A stretch of 58,959 nucleotides of DNA from Pseudomonadota bacterium (GCA_021808545.1 JAKBBM010000004.1:1-58959); one strand, 5' to 3'; positions 17,757 through 26,189 are shown, counted from the stretch's first letter. Notes: generated by a model from the letters alone, not told the origin. A program made the numbers and translations.

Positions 17757-19007
17757 ATGGGCGTTGAACCAACATGGCGCTATGACCCGTTCTCGGCCGA
17801 GGCAATGGCCGCGCCCGCGCCGCTCTATCGCCAGCTGCGCGCGGCGTACCCGGTTTATCCCTTGCCGCAATATCGTGCCTGGGCCTTGTCGCGTTTCGAG
17901 GATGTGTGGAACGCCTTTCTCGACCGGGACAGATTTACTGAGGCCGAGGGGCAGGTTTTTGCGCGCGAAACGCTGCTGGCCCCCGCCGGGGCCGCGCTGC
18001 CCGCGCCCAAGCTCGTGCCGCTTGATCTGTTTAATAATCTCGACCCGCCCGTGCATGGCCTGGTGCGTCGGGCCATGGGCGCGTCATTACTGCCTGGGGC
18101 GGTCGCCAAGATGGAGCCGATGCTGCGCGATCTCGTGCGCGCGCGGCTAGACCAGCTCGCCCAAAGCGGGCGGATGGATATCAATCTCGATCTTGCCAGC
18201 CATGTCGCCGCGGGCGCGGTTTGCCATATTGTCGGCTTGGGGCAAGGTGCGCGCGCCGAGGTGATCTCGCTTGTCAATCGCGCCGTCGCGCGCCGGCCCG
18301 GTCAGCCGGGAATGACCGAGGAGGGATGGGCGGCCGTTGCCGAACTGGCCGCGCGCCTTAAGCACTTGGTGGCCCAGCGACGTGCTGGCGCGGTGCCGGG
18401 CGACCCGCGCATGATTGACGGGCTAATGCGTGCCGCCATTCCCGGGCGCGGCCCGTTGAGCGATGATGAGGTCGCTCAGCAACTGATCAGCATTCTGATC
18501 GGCGGCACGGAATCACTGCCCAAGGTCATTGCCGCGGGATTGCGCGAATTGTGGCGCCAGCCCGCCCAGCGCGCCGCGATCGCGGCGGATCCGGGCGCGC
18601 GCGCCGCCGCCGCGGTTGAGGAAATGGTCCGCATGTTCAGCCCCGCGCAATGGTTTGGCCGCACGCTGAAACAAGACGCCGTGATCGCGGGCACGTCCAT
18701 GCGCGCGGGAGAACGCGTATTGTTGCTCACCGCCTCGGCCAATCATGATGAACGTGAATTCGACGATCCGGATACGTTCCGCTGGGACCGGCCGATGCGC
18801 CGTGTGGTTGCTTTTGGGATGGGGCCGCATTTTTGCATTGGTGTTCATCTCGCGCGGCTGGAGGGGCGGTTGATCGTGGAGGAGCTGCTGCGGCGTTTTC
18901 CCGATTACACCATCGATGAGGCCGGTGGTGTGCGTGCCACATCCGAATTCCAGATCGGCTGGGTGAAGCTGCCGATCGTGGTTCATGATCAGGGGAAAAC
19001 CACATAA
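17757..19007 (+). CDS. Cytochrome P450
   Basis: 416 residues, soluble bacterial class I size with no membrane anchor. The haem-binding loop FGMGPHFCIG places the thiolate ligand at Cys360. The K-helix ExxR is Glu289-x2-Arg292. The I-helix reads GGTES (249-253) where AGxE/DT is usual, so the proton-relay Thr is replaced by Ser. It needs a ferredoxin and reductase, which are not in the operon; the ferredoxin at 34294 is one candidate partner. It begins an operon with an SMP-30 lactonase, FAD oxidase and CoA lyase (TAATG overlap downstream). Confidence 0.94.
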   Translation: MGVEPTWRYDPFSAEAMAAPAPLYRQLRAAYPVYPLPQYRAWALSRFEDVWNAFLDRDRFTEAEGQVFARETLLAPAGAALPAPKLVPLDLFNNLDPPVHGLVRRAMGASLLPGAVAKMEPMLRDLVRARLDQLAQSGRMDINLDLASHVAAGAVCHIVGLGQGARAEVISLVNRAVARRPGQPGMTEEGWAAVAELAARLKHLVAQRRAGAVPGDPRMIDGLMRAAIPGRGPLSDDEVAQQLISILIGGTESLPKVIAAGLRELWRQPAQRAAIAADPGARAAAAVEEMVRMFSPAQWFGRTLKQDAVIAGTSMRAGERVLLLTASANHDEREFDDPDTFRWDRPMRRVVAFGMGPHFCIGVHLARLEGRLIVEELLRRFPDYTIDEAGGVRATSEFQIGWVKLPIVVHDQGKTT

Positions 19008-19876
19008 TGCCCATGCATGTCATTGCGGCCCAGCCACGGATCGTCGCCAGCGGGTTCGCCTTTGCTGAAAATCTGCGCTGGCACAATGAACGGCTATGGT
19101 TTGCCGATATTCACGGCGGCGCCGTCTACGCCGTGGATGGGGCAGACGCGCTGGAACAGATTCTCACGCCGCCTGATTCACCCTCGGGGATTGGTTTCAT
19201 GCCCGATCAGAGCCTGTTGATCGTGGCGGTGCATGATATGAAGATCATGCGATGGAAGGATGGATGGCTGCATGTCCATGCCGATCTGTCGTCCATGGCT
19301 AAGGCCGGGCTCAATGATATGCTGGTCGATCCGCAAGGCCGCGCCTATGCCGTGCAGCATGGATTCGATTGGCGGGGCGGTGAGCCCCCCGTGGCGGCGG
19401 CGCTGCTTTGCGTTGAACCCGATGGCGGCGTGCATGTGGCGGCACAGGGGTTGGAAAGCGGTAATGGCATGGCGCTGACGCCCGATGGCGGCACCTTCAT
19501 TGTGGCCGAAAGCGCCGCTTGCCGGTTGAGCGCCTTTGACCGCGATGCACGGGGGCGTTTGTCAAACCGGCGCGTTTTTGCGCAATTGCCCGATGGTTAT
19601 TATCCAGATGGCATCTGCCTTGATGAGACCGGCGCGGCCTGGGTGGCGTGCTGCTGGGGGCCTGGTGTTATCCGTGTGGAGGCGGGCGGCGCGATCACGC
19701 ATGTGCTGCCAAGCGCGCAGGGGCGTAATCCGTTTTCATGCGTGTTTGGCGGGCCGGACCGCAAGACATTGTATGTCTGCACGGCCGAGCAGGAGGAGCC
19801 GCAAAGCGCGCTGGCCAGAATGGCGTCGCGGATCGAGGCGGTTGATGTCGGCTTTGCCGGGGCTGGCCTGCCGTGA
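19007..19876 (+). CDS. SMP-30/gluconolactonase/LRE family protein
   Basis: 289 residues, six-bladed beta-propeller lactonase family. Recognisable are the FAENLRWHNERLWFADIHGG opening blade with a metal-binding Glu, GLNDMLVDPQGRAYA, and GLESGNGMALTPDGGTFIVAES and YYPDGICLDETGAAWVA, which carry the conserved Asn and Asp metal ligands. It probably opens a lactone formed in the oxidation series begun by the P450. Start overlaps the P450 stop (TAATG) and its stop overlaps the next start (GTGA). An ATG two codons in is also possible. Confidence 0.9.
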   Translation: MPMHVIAAQPRIVASGFAFAENLRWHNERLWFADIHGGAVYAVDGADALEQILTPPDSPSGIGFMPDQSLLIVAVHDMKIMRWKDGWLHVHADLSSMAKAGLNDMLVDPQGRAYAVQHGFDWRGGEPPVAAALLCVEPDGGVHVAAQGLESGNGMALTPDGGTFIVAESAACRLSAFDRDARGRLSNRRVFAQLPDGYYPDGICLDETGAAWVACCWGPGVIRVEAGGAITHVLPSAQGRNPFSCVFGGPDRKTLYVCTAEQEEPQSALARMASRIEAVDVGFAGAGLP

Positions 19877-21270
19877 GCGGTGACGGCCTGCAGGCCGCGC
19901 TGCGCGAGGCGGTGGGCGCGGCCGAGCTTTTGAGCGGCGCGGTGATCGAGCCGCGTTACCACACGGATCTGCGGGGGCAGCCTCGCCCGCGTCCGGCCTT
20001 TGTCGTGCGGCCCGCCAGCACGGATGAGGTCGCCGCGGTGCTGCGGGCCGCACAGCGTTTTGCCACGCCGGTGACCACCCAGGGCGGACGCACGGGCGTG
20101 GTGGGCGGGGCCGATGCCGAGGCGCATGGCATTGTCCTTTCGCTTGAGCGGATGAACCGGATACTCGATCTCGACCCCGCCAGCATGACGATGACGCTGG
20201 AGGCGGGGTGCATCCTGCAAACGGCGCAGGAACAGGCCGAAAGTCAAGGGCTGTTGCTGCCGCTGGACCTTGGCGCGCGGGGCAGCGCGACCGTTGGCGG
20301 CAATATTGCAACCAATGCGGGCGGGGTGCGCGTGCTGCGCTGGGGTATGATGCGCGACATGGTGCTAGGGCTGGAGGCGGTGCTGGCCGATGGCACAATC
20401 CTGTCGGGGTTGCGCAAGATCATCAAGGATAATGCGGGGTATGATCTCAAGCAGCTGCTGATTGGCAGCGAGGGGACGCTGGGTGTGGTCACCAAGGCGG
20501 TGCTGCGTTTGCGCCCCATGCCCACCAGTACACAGACCGCCTTGGTGGCGGTGCCGCGTTTCGCGCATGCGATAACCTTGCTGCGCAGGCTTGAAGGGGC
20601 GCTGGCCGGCACGCTTTCGTCTTTCGAGGTGATGTGGGATGATTTCTATACCCTGACCACCACGGTGAATGCCGCCAAACAGTCCGCCCCCCTGCCGCCG
20701 GGTGCTCCGTTTTATGTGCTGGCCGAAGCCATGGGTGCAGAACCAGAGCGCGATGCCGCGCGCTTTGAGAGCGTCTTGGCCGACGCGCTGGCCGATGGTC
20801 TGGGCACGGATGCGGTGATCGCCCAGTCGGAGGCGGAACGTCAGCGATTATGGGCGGTTCGCGAGGATCTGAATGCGCCTATGGCGCGGTTATGGCCGCT
20901 TTTTGCCTTTGATGTCAGCGTGCCCGTGGCCGAGATGGAGGCTTTCGTGGACGAGGCCAAGGCATGTGTTGGCATCATTTTCCCTGACAGCCGCTTTGTC
21001 ACCTACGGCCATATTGGCGATGGCAATTTGCATCTGATGGTTGGTGTGGGCCGCGCCGATGCCGATGCCCACCATGCCGTGGACACCGCGATTTTTAAAA
21101 CGGTGCGGCACTTTAATGGCTCGATCTCGGCGGAGCATGGAATTGGCACGGCCAAGCGGGACTATATTGGCTATAGCCGCACGCCGGCGGAATTGGCGCT
21201 GATGAAAACGATTAAGACTGCCATGGACCCGGCCGGCATTCTCAATCCCGGCAAGCTCTTGCCAGCCTGA
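19873..21270 (+). CDS. FAD-linked oxidase (GlcD / D-2-hydroxyacid dehydrogenase type)
   Basis: 465 residues from a GTG start overlapping the previous stop. The PCMH-type FAD domain has TQGGRTGVVGGADAE and LGARGSATVGGNIATNAGG; the C-terminal FAD-oxidase domain has YGHIGDGNLHLMV (metal-binding His) and SAEHGIGTAKRDYI. Length and motifs match the glycolate, D-lactate and D-2-hydroxyglutarate dehydrogenases. In this operon it could oxidise the hydroxyacid released by the SMP-30 lactonase; the exact substrate is inference. Confidence 0.92.
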   Translation: MSGDGLQAALREAVGAAELLSGAVIEPRYHTDLRGQPRPRPAFVVRPASTDEVAAVLRAAQRFATPVTTQGGRTGVVGGADAEAHGIVLSLERMNRILDLDPASMTMTLEAGCILQTAQEQAESQGLLLPLDLGARGSATVGGNIATNAGGVRVLRWGMMRDMVLGLEAVLADGTILSGLRKIIKDNAGYDLKQLLIGSEGTLGVVTKAVLRLRPMPTSTQTALVAVPRFAHAITLLRRLEGALAGTLSSFEVMWDDFYTLTTTVNAAKQSAPLPPGAPFYVLAEAMGAEPERDAARFESVLADALADGLGTDAVIAQSEAERQRLWAVREDLNAPMARLWPLFAFDVSVPVAEMEAFVDEAKACVGIIFPDSRFVTYGHIGDGNLHLMVGVGRADADAHHAVDTAIFKTVRHFNGSISAEHGIGTAKRDYIGYSRTPAELALMKTIKTAMDPAGILNPGKLLPA

Positions 21271-21281
21271 AAGGCACCGCC

Positions 21282-22163
21282 ATGACCGATTGCGCCCCCT
21301 TGCGCCGTTCCATGCTGTATTTGGCCGGCGCTTATCCTGAGATGATCAGCGCCTATCCACGGTTTCCGGCCGATTTATTCTGCTTTGACCTGGAAGACGG
21401 CACCCCGCCGGCGATGAAGGCGGCGGCCCGCCAGACGATCGCCGAGATTTTACACCAAACCCCCGATGCCGCGCGGCGGGAGCGTTTGCTGCGCGTGAAC
21501 GGGCTCGACACCCCATGGGGATATGCTGATTGCGTGGCCGCGGCCACGTTACCGCTGAGCGGTGTTGTGGTGCCCAAGGTCGATGGCGCGGGCATGGTAC
21601 GGCAGGTCGAGGCAGTGCTGAACGCGGCCGGCGCGCCGGCCGATATGCGTATCTGGTGCCTCATCGAAACGCCGTTGGGCGTGCTGCGCGCGGCCGATAT
21701 CGCCACCGCCAGCCCGCGCATCGCGGGGTTGGTGGTCGGCAGTACCGACCTGGCCGAGGCCCTTAATGTCCGCCAGACGGCAAGCCGTATGAACATGCTC
21801 TGCGCGCTGGGCCAGATCGTGCTGGTCGCCCGCGCTCATGGCCTAGCGGTTATCGATGGCGTGCATCCCAATTATGCCAACACGGATGGGTTCGCCGAAA
21901 GCTGTGCGCAAGGGGTGGAATGGGGGTTTGATGGCAAATCGGTGGTGTTGCCCGCCACGATCGCGATGGCCAATGCCGCTTTTGGTGTGAGCCAAGGCGA
22001 TATTGCCCAGGCCCGCGCGCAGGTGACGGCCGCTGACCAGGCCCAGGATGGCTATGTCAGTCGCCACTTTGCCCATGCGCGCCGTCTTCTGGCGAGGGCC
22101 GCCCATATTGAACAGCAGGACAAGCTGCGCACGAGCTTGGCGCGCACGGCGCATGCCCCCTAG
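21282..22163 (+). CDS. HpcH/HpaI aldolase / CoA ester lyase (CitE-like)
   Basis: 293 residues of the citrate-lyase-beta/malyl-CoA lyase family. FCFDLEDGTPPAMK carries the metal-binding acidic motif, VVPKVDGAG, LIETPLGVLRA (metal Glu) and VVGSTDLAEAL follow. It should cleave or form a C-C bond of a 3-hydroxy-CoA ester or 2-hydroxyacid aldol. It follows the FAD oxidase by 11 bp, forming the last gene of the P450 operon. Its TAG stop lies inside the first of four CTAG palindromes. Confidence 0.9.
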   Translation: MTDCAPLRRSMLYLAGAYPEMISAYPRFPADLFCFDLEDGTPPAMKAAARQTIAEILHQTPDAARRERLLRVNGLDTPWGYADCVAAATLPLSGVVVPKVDGAGMVRQVEAVLNAAGAPADMRIWCLIETPLGVLRAADIATASPRIAGLVVGSTDLAEALNVRQTASRMNMLCALGQIVLVARAHGLAVIDGVHPNYANTDGFAESCAQGVEWGFDGKSVVLPATIAMANAAFGVSQGDIAQARAQVTAADQAQDGYVSRHFAHARRLLARAAHIEQQDKLRTSLARTAHAP

Positions 22164-22219
22164 AGCAATTTCATGCGTTTATCTTGACCCGCAAGAGACA
22201 AGATAAACGCATATTGCTC
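22160..22219. repeat. CTAG palindrome 1 (long hairpin)
   Basis: CTAGAGCAATTTCATGCGTT..TCTTG (from 22160) pairs with CAAGATAAACGCATATTGCTC (to 22219), arms of about 21 bp with a small bulge. The terminal CTAG provides the stop codon of the CoA lyase. Same arm sequences as 8438-8496. Confidence 0.8.
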
Positions 22220-22233
22220 GTTCAAACATAAAG

Positions 22234-22266
22234 CTAGAGTCTTCAGCGAAAAGCTGAAGACTCTAG
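22234..22266. repeat. CTAG palindrome 2 (14-bp perfect arms)
   Basis: CTAGAGTCTTCAGC (22234-22247) and GCTGAAGACTCTAG (22253-22266) flank a 5-base loop. Both ends are CTAG, and the right CTAG is shared with palindrome 3. Confidence 0.85.
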
Positions 22267-22328
22267 TGTGATGGTTCTGAAATTCGTGACATGGAATATC
22301 ATGAATTTCAGAAGCTGAATCACACTAG
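22263..22328. repeat. CTAG palindrome 3
   Basis: CTAGTGTGAT (22263-22272) pairs with ATCACACTAG (22319-22328). Inside, TTCTGAAATTC (22275-22285) pairs with GAATTTCAGAA (22303-22313). Ends and core resemble palindrome 4. Confidence 0.85.
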
Positions 22329-22341
22329 GTTATTGATTTTT

Positions 22342-22394
22342 CTAGTGTCCACCATGATTCTGAAATCTAACGGATTTCAGAATCGGGACACTAG
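22342..22394. repeat. CTAG palindrome 4
   Basis: CTAGTGTCC (22342-22350) pairs with GGACACTAG (22386-22394). The inner arms GATTCTGAAATC and GGATTTCAGAATC share TTCTGAAAT with palindrome 3. It ends 27 bp before the histidine kinase stop. Confidence 0.85.
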
Positions 22395-22420
22395 CGCCAC
22401 AAGCGCCGCGCCAAGCTGGA

Positions 22421-23749
22421 TCAGCCCGGCAGTTCGATGGCCACGCGCAAACCGCCGCCAGGGCGTTCCAGCAGCCGCATATCGCCGCCATGCGCGCCGA
22501 TAATGTCGCGCGCGATGGCCAGGCCCAGCCCGGTGCCGCCAGGTTCCGTGCTCTCAAACGGTTTGAGCAGGAGCTCACGCTTCTCGTCCGGGATGCCAGG
22601 ACCGTCATCGTCGATGAGAATACGCACCAAGGTGGGCGTCGCGCGCGCCGCGCCAACCCAGACATGGGTGCCGTGGCGGCGGGCATTGTCGATCAGGTTG
22701 GTCAATGCCCGGCGCATCGCCTCGGGTCGCAGCGTCAGCATCAGCCCATCGGGCACGGCAAGGCTAATCGCAGTGCCCGCGCGCCGGGCCGCGGCACAGA
22801 CATCCTCGAGCAGCGGCGCCAGATCCGTGAGGGTGGGCTGCTCGCCACCCTCGCCGCGCGCGAAGGTGAGATAGACGCCAATCAGCCGTTCCATCTCCTC
22901 GATATCGCCGGTCATATCGGCAAGATCGGCTTCGGACAGGGTAGGCTGCATGGCCAAGGCCAAGCGCAGCCGGGTGAGCGGCGTGCGTAGATCGTGGCTG
23001 ATGCCTGCCAGCATGGTGGTGCGCTGCGCCAGGAAGCGACGCAGCCGCTCTTGCATGCGGTTGAAGGCGGTGGCGGCGCGCCGCACCTCAATGGCGCCGG
23101 CTGGACGCAGCGGCCCCGTGTCGCGGCCCATGCCAAAAGCCTCGGCGGCTTCGGCCAGCCGTTGAATGCCACGGACCTGGCTCCGCAAGAACAAGGCGGC
23201 GAGGCCAAACAGCAGAATCGCCGAGCCGATCAGCCAGACCAGAAAAATGTAAAACGTGCCGACATAAAGCCGTTTGCGCGGTACGCCGATGCGCAGCACC
23301 CCATCGGGCATTTGCACATTGATGAAAATGCGGCCCGGCTTGCTGTACCAGGCGACATTGAAGGGGCGGTGCAATTGGCTTTGTAGCGCGCGGGCAAGAT
23401 CGGTATCCACCGGGCCGGGCGCGTCTGGCGGTGGGAGATGGCGTAGCACCTCGCCACGCAGAAAAATGGTGCTGAACTCAAAATGCTGGTTGGTTTCCTG
23501 GATCACAAGGCTGCGCCGGGTGGGGTCGCGGTCGATCTCATCGACCATGAAGCCCGCCTCGCCGGCCACACCACCGGCCAGCCGGCGCGACAATTCATCG
23601 AGATGGCTGCCATAAAAGATTTGAAGCGCGACCGCTTGCACCAGCACTAGAGGTACTAGCACGATGAGCAAGGAACGCCCGAACAGGCCGCGCGGCAGCA
23701 ATTTGCGCAGCAGCCGTTCAATCCCGCGTCCGCCCGGTCCGAATCTCAT
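22421..23749 (-). CDS. Sensor histidine kinase (EnvZ-like)
   Basis: 442 residues. A first membrane helix (about 25-45), a periplasmic loop of about 120 residues, a second helix (about 163-188), then HAMP and HisKA domains with His252 in AGISHDLRTPLTRLR. The ATPase has NLIDNARRHG (N box), DDGPGIP (G1) and GTGLGLAIARDI (G2). It follows the response regulator with an ATGA overlap and should phosphorylate it. The periplasmic stimulus is unknown. Confidence 0.94.
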   Translation of the reverse strand: MRFGPGGRGIERLLRKLLPRGLFGRSLLIVLVPLVLVQAVALQIFYGSHLDELSRRLAGGVAGEAGFMVDEIDRDPTRRSLVIQETNQHFEFSTIFLRGEVLRHLPPPDAPGPVDTDLARALQSQLHRPFNVAWYSKPGRIFINVQMPDGVLRIGVPRKRLYVGTFYIFLVWLIGSAILLFGLAALFLRSQVRGIQRLAEAAEAFGMGRDTGPLRPAGAIEVRRAATAFNRMQERLRRFLAQRTTMLAGISHDLRTPLTRLRLALAMQPTLSEADLADMTGDIEEMERLIGVYLTFARGEGGEQPTLTDLAPLLEDVCAAARRAGTAISLAVPDGLMLTLRPEAMRRALTNLIDNARRHGTHVWVGAARATPTLVRILIDDDGPGIPDEKRELLLKPFESTEPGGTGLGLAIARDIIGAHGGDMRLLERPGGGLRVAIELPG

Positions 23750-24441
23750 GCGCCGGGTTTGAGCATATAACCCTTGCCGCGCACGGTTAGCAGGTAGCGC
23801 GGCTCGCGCGGGTCGGGTTCGATCTTGCGGCGCAAGCGGGTAACCTGCACGTCGATGGCGCGTTCATTCACATCGTCAAGCCCCAGTGCCGTGGCCAGGG
23901 CCTCGCGCGAGAGGGCTTCGTGCGGATGCGCGGCCAGGGCCGAAAGCAAGGCTAATTCGGCTCCGGTTAGGCGCGTGCGGCCGCTGGCCGAGGCCAGCTC
24001 GCCGCGCTGGGGCTCGAATATGGCGGTGCCAAGCTGCAAGGGCAGGGGCGGCAAGGAAGGGGGCTGCGCGCGGCGCAACATGGCGCGGATACGCGCGGTC
24101 AGCACCCTGGGGTCGAACGGTTTGCCCAGATAATCATCGGCTCCCGCCTCGAACCCGGCGATGATGTCTTCTGGCGTGTCACGCGCGGTGAGCAGCAAGA
24201 TCGGCATGCTGGGTGTGCGCTCAGCGCGCAAATCGCCGGTCAGGGCCAGGCCCGTTTCGCCTGGCATCATCACATCCAGCACCATCAGATCGAAATCCAG
24301 GAAACGCAGCTTGTCGCGCGCCTCGGCGGCGGAGCGGGCCTGGGTCACCCGGAAACCATTCTCGGTTAGGTAGCGCCCGGCCAGGGCGCAGATCCGCGCA
24401 TCATCATCGACCAGCAAGATATGTGGCGCATCGCCATTCAT
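23746..24441 (-). CDS. OmpR/PhoB-family response regulator (PetR-like)
   Basis: 231 residues. The receiver domain has the acidic pair at 12-13, phospho-acceptor Asp56 (LMVLDVMMPGETG) and Lys107 (YLGKPFDPR). The C-terminal winged helix ends in VDVQVTRLRRKIEPDPREPRYLLTVRGKGYML. It overlaps the MarR gene upstream and the kinase downstream. A MarR regulator followed by this type of receiver recalls PetP-PetR of Rhodobacter capsulatus, which affect cytochrome bc1 expression; I infer orthology from arrangement and recalled similarity. Confidence 0.95.
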   Translation of the reverse strand: MNGDAPHILLVDDDARICALAGRYLTENGFRVTQARSAAEARDKLRFLDFDLMVLDVMMPGETGLALTGDLRAERTPSMPILLLTARDTPEDIIAGFEAGADDYLGKPFDPRVLTARIRAMLRRAQPPSLPPLPLQLGTAIFEPQRGELASASGRTRLTGAELALLSALAAHPHEALSREALATALGLDDVNERAIDVQVTRLRRKIEPDPREPRYLLTVRGKGYMLKPGA

Positions 24442-25004
24442 CGCTTAAGCCCGCTCCGCGTCGTGTCTGGCGTATCGAGATACTGCCGCCCCTGAGCCCG
24501 GATCAGCCCGCGCAGCACACGTTTAAAGCCATCCACCGCCGGGCCGCCCGCCTCGCGATAAGCCGCGATCAGCCGTTCGCGCTGGGCCTCGAACAAGCGC
24601 CGCTCCAGGGCCGCGCCCGCCTCCGTGAGGGTAAGCAGGCGCTGACGCCGATCCTGGCTGCCGGGTACCTGTGCGACGTAGCCGTCTTGGATCAGCGGGC
24701 CCAGAACCCGCGTGAGGCTCTGCTTGGTGATGCCGAGAATGGACAGGAGATCGCCCACTTTTAGCCCCGGGCGCCGCGCGATCCAATGCAGGGCACGGTG
24801 ATGCGCCCGGCCAAAGCCAAGCTCGGCCAGGATGGCGTCGGGGGCCTCGGTGAGGTCGCGCAGGGCAAAAAAGATCATATCCTGAGCGATTCGCAGCTCA
24901 TCTTCGCGCAGAAACAGCAGCCCAGAGCCGGGGGCGGCATGGGACGAAGCGCCCAAAGATTCCCGTTTTATGGCGGGAAAAGGTTGAGCGGTAGGGTCTT
25001 GCAT
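24438..25004 (-). CDS. MarR family transcriptional regulator (PetP-like)
   Basis: 188 residues, with a winged-helix core: LGFGRAHHRALHWIARRPGLKVGDLLSILGITKQSLTRVLGPLIQDGYV, then the wing SQDRRQRLLTLTEAG. About 40 N-terminal residues precede the fold. It is first in the three-gene unit with the response regulator and kinase (4-bp overlaps) and divergent from ilvE. An inverted repeat at 25032-25046 in the shared upstream region could be its operator. Confidence 0.92.
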   Translation of the reverse strand: MQDPTAQPFPAIKRESLGASSHAAPGSGLLFLREDELRIAQDMIFFALRDLTEAPDAILAELGFGRAHHRALHWIARRPGLKVGDLLSILGITKQSLTRVLGPLIQDGYVAQVPGSQDRRQRLLTLTEAGAALERRLFEAQRERLIAAYREAGGPAVDGFKRVLRGLIRAQGRQYLDTPDTTRSGLKR

Positions 25005-25031
25005 GGCAGATTCGCAATCTTCAGAGGTTTC

Positions 25032-25054
25032 CCATACTCTGTATGGCAGTATGG
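25032..25054. promoter_or_regulatory. Candidate MarR operator between marR-type gene and ilvE
   Basis: CCATAC TCT GTATGG (25032-25046) is a perfect 6-3-6 inverted repeat, and GTATGG recurs at 25049-25054. It lies 28 bp upstream of the MarR start and 68 bp upstream of ilvE. Autoregulation through such a site is usual for MarR proteins; binding here is inferred. Confidence 0.45.
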
Positions 25055-25113
25055 CTGACTTATATCTAGCGTGATTCTGGCATAATAACTAGCGCAAACG
25101 GAGAGTTTTGACC

Positions 25114-26016
25114 ATGGCGCTTATTCCTTTTGACGATCGTGACGGCTTCATCTGGTGGGACGGCAAGCTGATTCCCTGGCGCGAGGCGAAGCTGCATGTG
25201 TTGAGCCATGGGCTGCATTACGCATCCGCGGTTTTCGAGGGCGAGCGTTCCTATGGCGGCAATATCTTCAAGCTGGACGCGCATACCGACCGGCTGATCG
25301 AGTCGGGCCGGCATTTGGGGTTTGAAATTCCCTTCACCCGCGAGCAGATCAACCAAGCCTGTATCGACGTGTTGAAGGCCAATAATTTGACCGATGCCTA
25401 TGTTCGCCCGCTGGCCTGGCGTGGTTCCGAACAGCTTGCCGTTTCGGCGCAGCATACCAAGATCCACCTCATGGTTGCATGCTGGCAATGGCCAAATTTG
25501 TTCGGCGCCGACCGCATGCAGGGCGTGCGTCTGGGCATTGCCGATTGGCAGCGCCCCCACCCCAAAACCGCGCCCACGGCGGCCAAGGCCGCGGGGCTGT
25601 ACATGATTGGCACGCTCTCCAAGCATAAGGCCGAGGCTGAAGGGTATAACGACGCTCTAATGTATACCTGGGATGGGTTTGTGGGCGAGGCGACCGGCGC
25701 CAATATTTTCTTCGTCATGGATGGTAAGCTGCACACCCCCATCGCCGATTGCTTCTTGGATGGCATTACCCGTAAGACCGTGGTCGCGCTGGCCAAGGCG
25801 CGCGGCATCGAGGTGGTGGAGCGGCACATCAAGCCCGAGGAGATGGCCCAGTCCGGTGAGGCGTTCGTAACCGGCACCGCGGCCGAGGTAACCCCGGTGC
25901 GCCAGATTGGGCCGGAATTGACTTTTACGCCAGGGCAAATCACCGAGACCTTGCTGGCCGATTACGAGGCGCTCGTGCGGATGGCGCCTGAGGACGTGGC
26001 CAAGCACGCAGCCTGA
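25114..26016 (+). CDS. ilvE: Branched-chain amino acid aminotransferase
   Basis: 300 residues, class IV PLP aminotransferase that makes valine, leucine and isoleucine from the 2-oxo acids. The PLP lysine is Lys158 in TAAKAAGLYM. HGLHYASAVFEGERSYGG and GYNDALMYTWDGFVGEATGANIFFV are conserved family segments. The ATG at 25114 sits 8 bp after GGAGAG; an upstream TTG adds only two residues. An intrinsic terminator follows at 26061. It acts in the same pathway as ilvB at the left edge. Confidence 0.96.
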   Translation: MALIPFDDRDGFIWWDGKLIPWREAKLHVLSHGLHYASAVFEGERSYGGNIFKLDAHTDRLIESGRHLGFEIPFTREQINQACIDVLKANNLTDAYVRPLAWRGSEQLAVSAQHTKIHLMVACWQWPNLFGADRMQGVRLGIADWQRPHPKTAPTAAKAAGLYMIGTLSKHKAEAEGYNDALMYTWDGFVGEATGANIFFVMDGKLHTPIADCFLDGITRKTVVALAKARGIEVVERHIKPEEMAQSGEAFVTGTAAEVTPVRQIGPELTFTPGQITETLLADYEALVRMAPEDVAKHAA

Positions 26017-26060
26017 ATGCCGCCGCCGCGGCGGCGCGTTTGATTTTTGTTTTGTTTGTG

Positions 26061-26092
26061 AACTGGCGGTTGTAAGGGCCGCCAGTTTTTTT
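26061..26092 (+). terminator. Rho-independent terminator of ilvE
   Basis: AACTGGCGG (26061-26069) pairs perfectly with CCGCCAGTT (26079-26087), followed by a T-run to 26092. It is 45 bp past the ilvE stop. Confidence 0.9.
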
Positions 26093-26147
26093 GTGTCCGT
26101 CGTACCGGCACCGGTCTGACCAGATAAAAAATGCGTGAATTGTTTTG

Positions 26148-26189
26148 TTGACAGAAACGCGTCAAGGTGGAACAGTTTTGGGGTATAAT
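26148..26189 (+). promoter_or_regulatory. Candidate promoter and operator of the DUF1302 operon
   Basis: TATAAT at 26184-26189 makes a good -10 box, 20 bp before the start codon. Upstream, TTGAC (26148-26152) and GTCAA (26161-26165) form an inverted repeat overlapping the -35 position. No consensus -35 is spaced 17 bp away, which suggests an activator-dependent promoter. The nearby LuxR regulator (32924-34063) is a candidate binder. Confidence 0.4.

Noticed and set aside
22160-22394. Possible CRISPR array
   Set aside because: The units are palindromes with differing sequences and share only CTAG ends and a short core. Repeats and spacers of constant length are absent.
23746-25004. Assigning petP and petR gene names outright
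   Set aside because: Gene order and domains fit, but the petABC genes are not in the window and orthology could not be tested.
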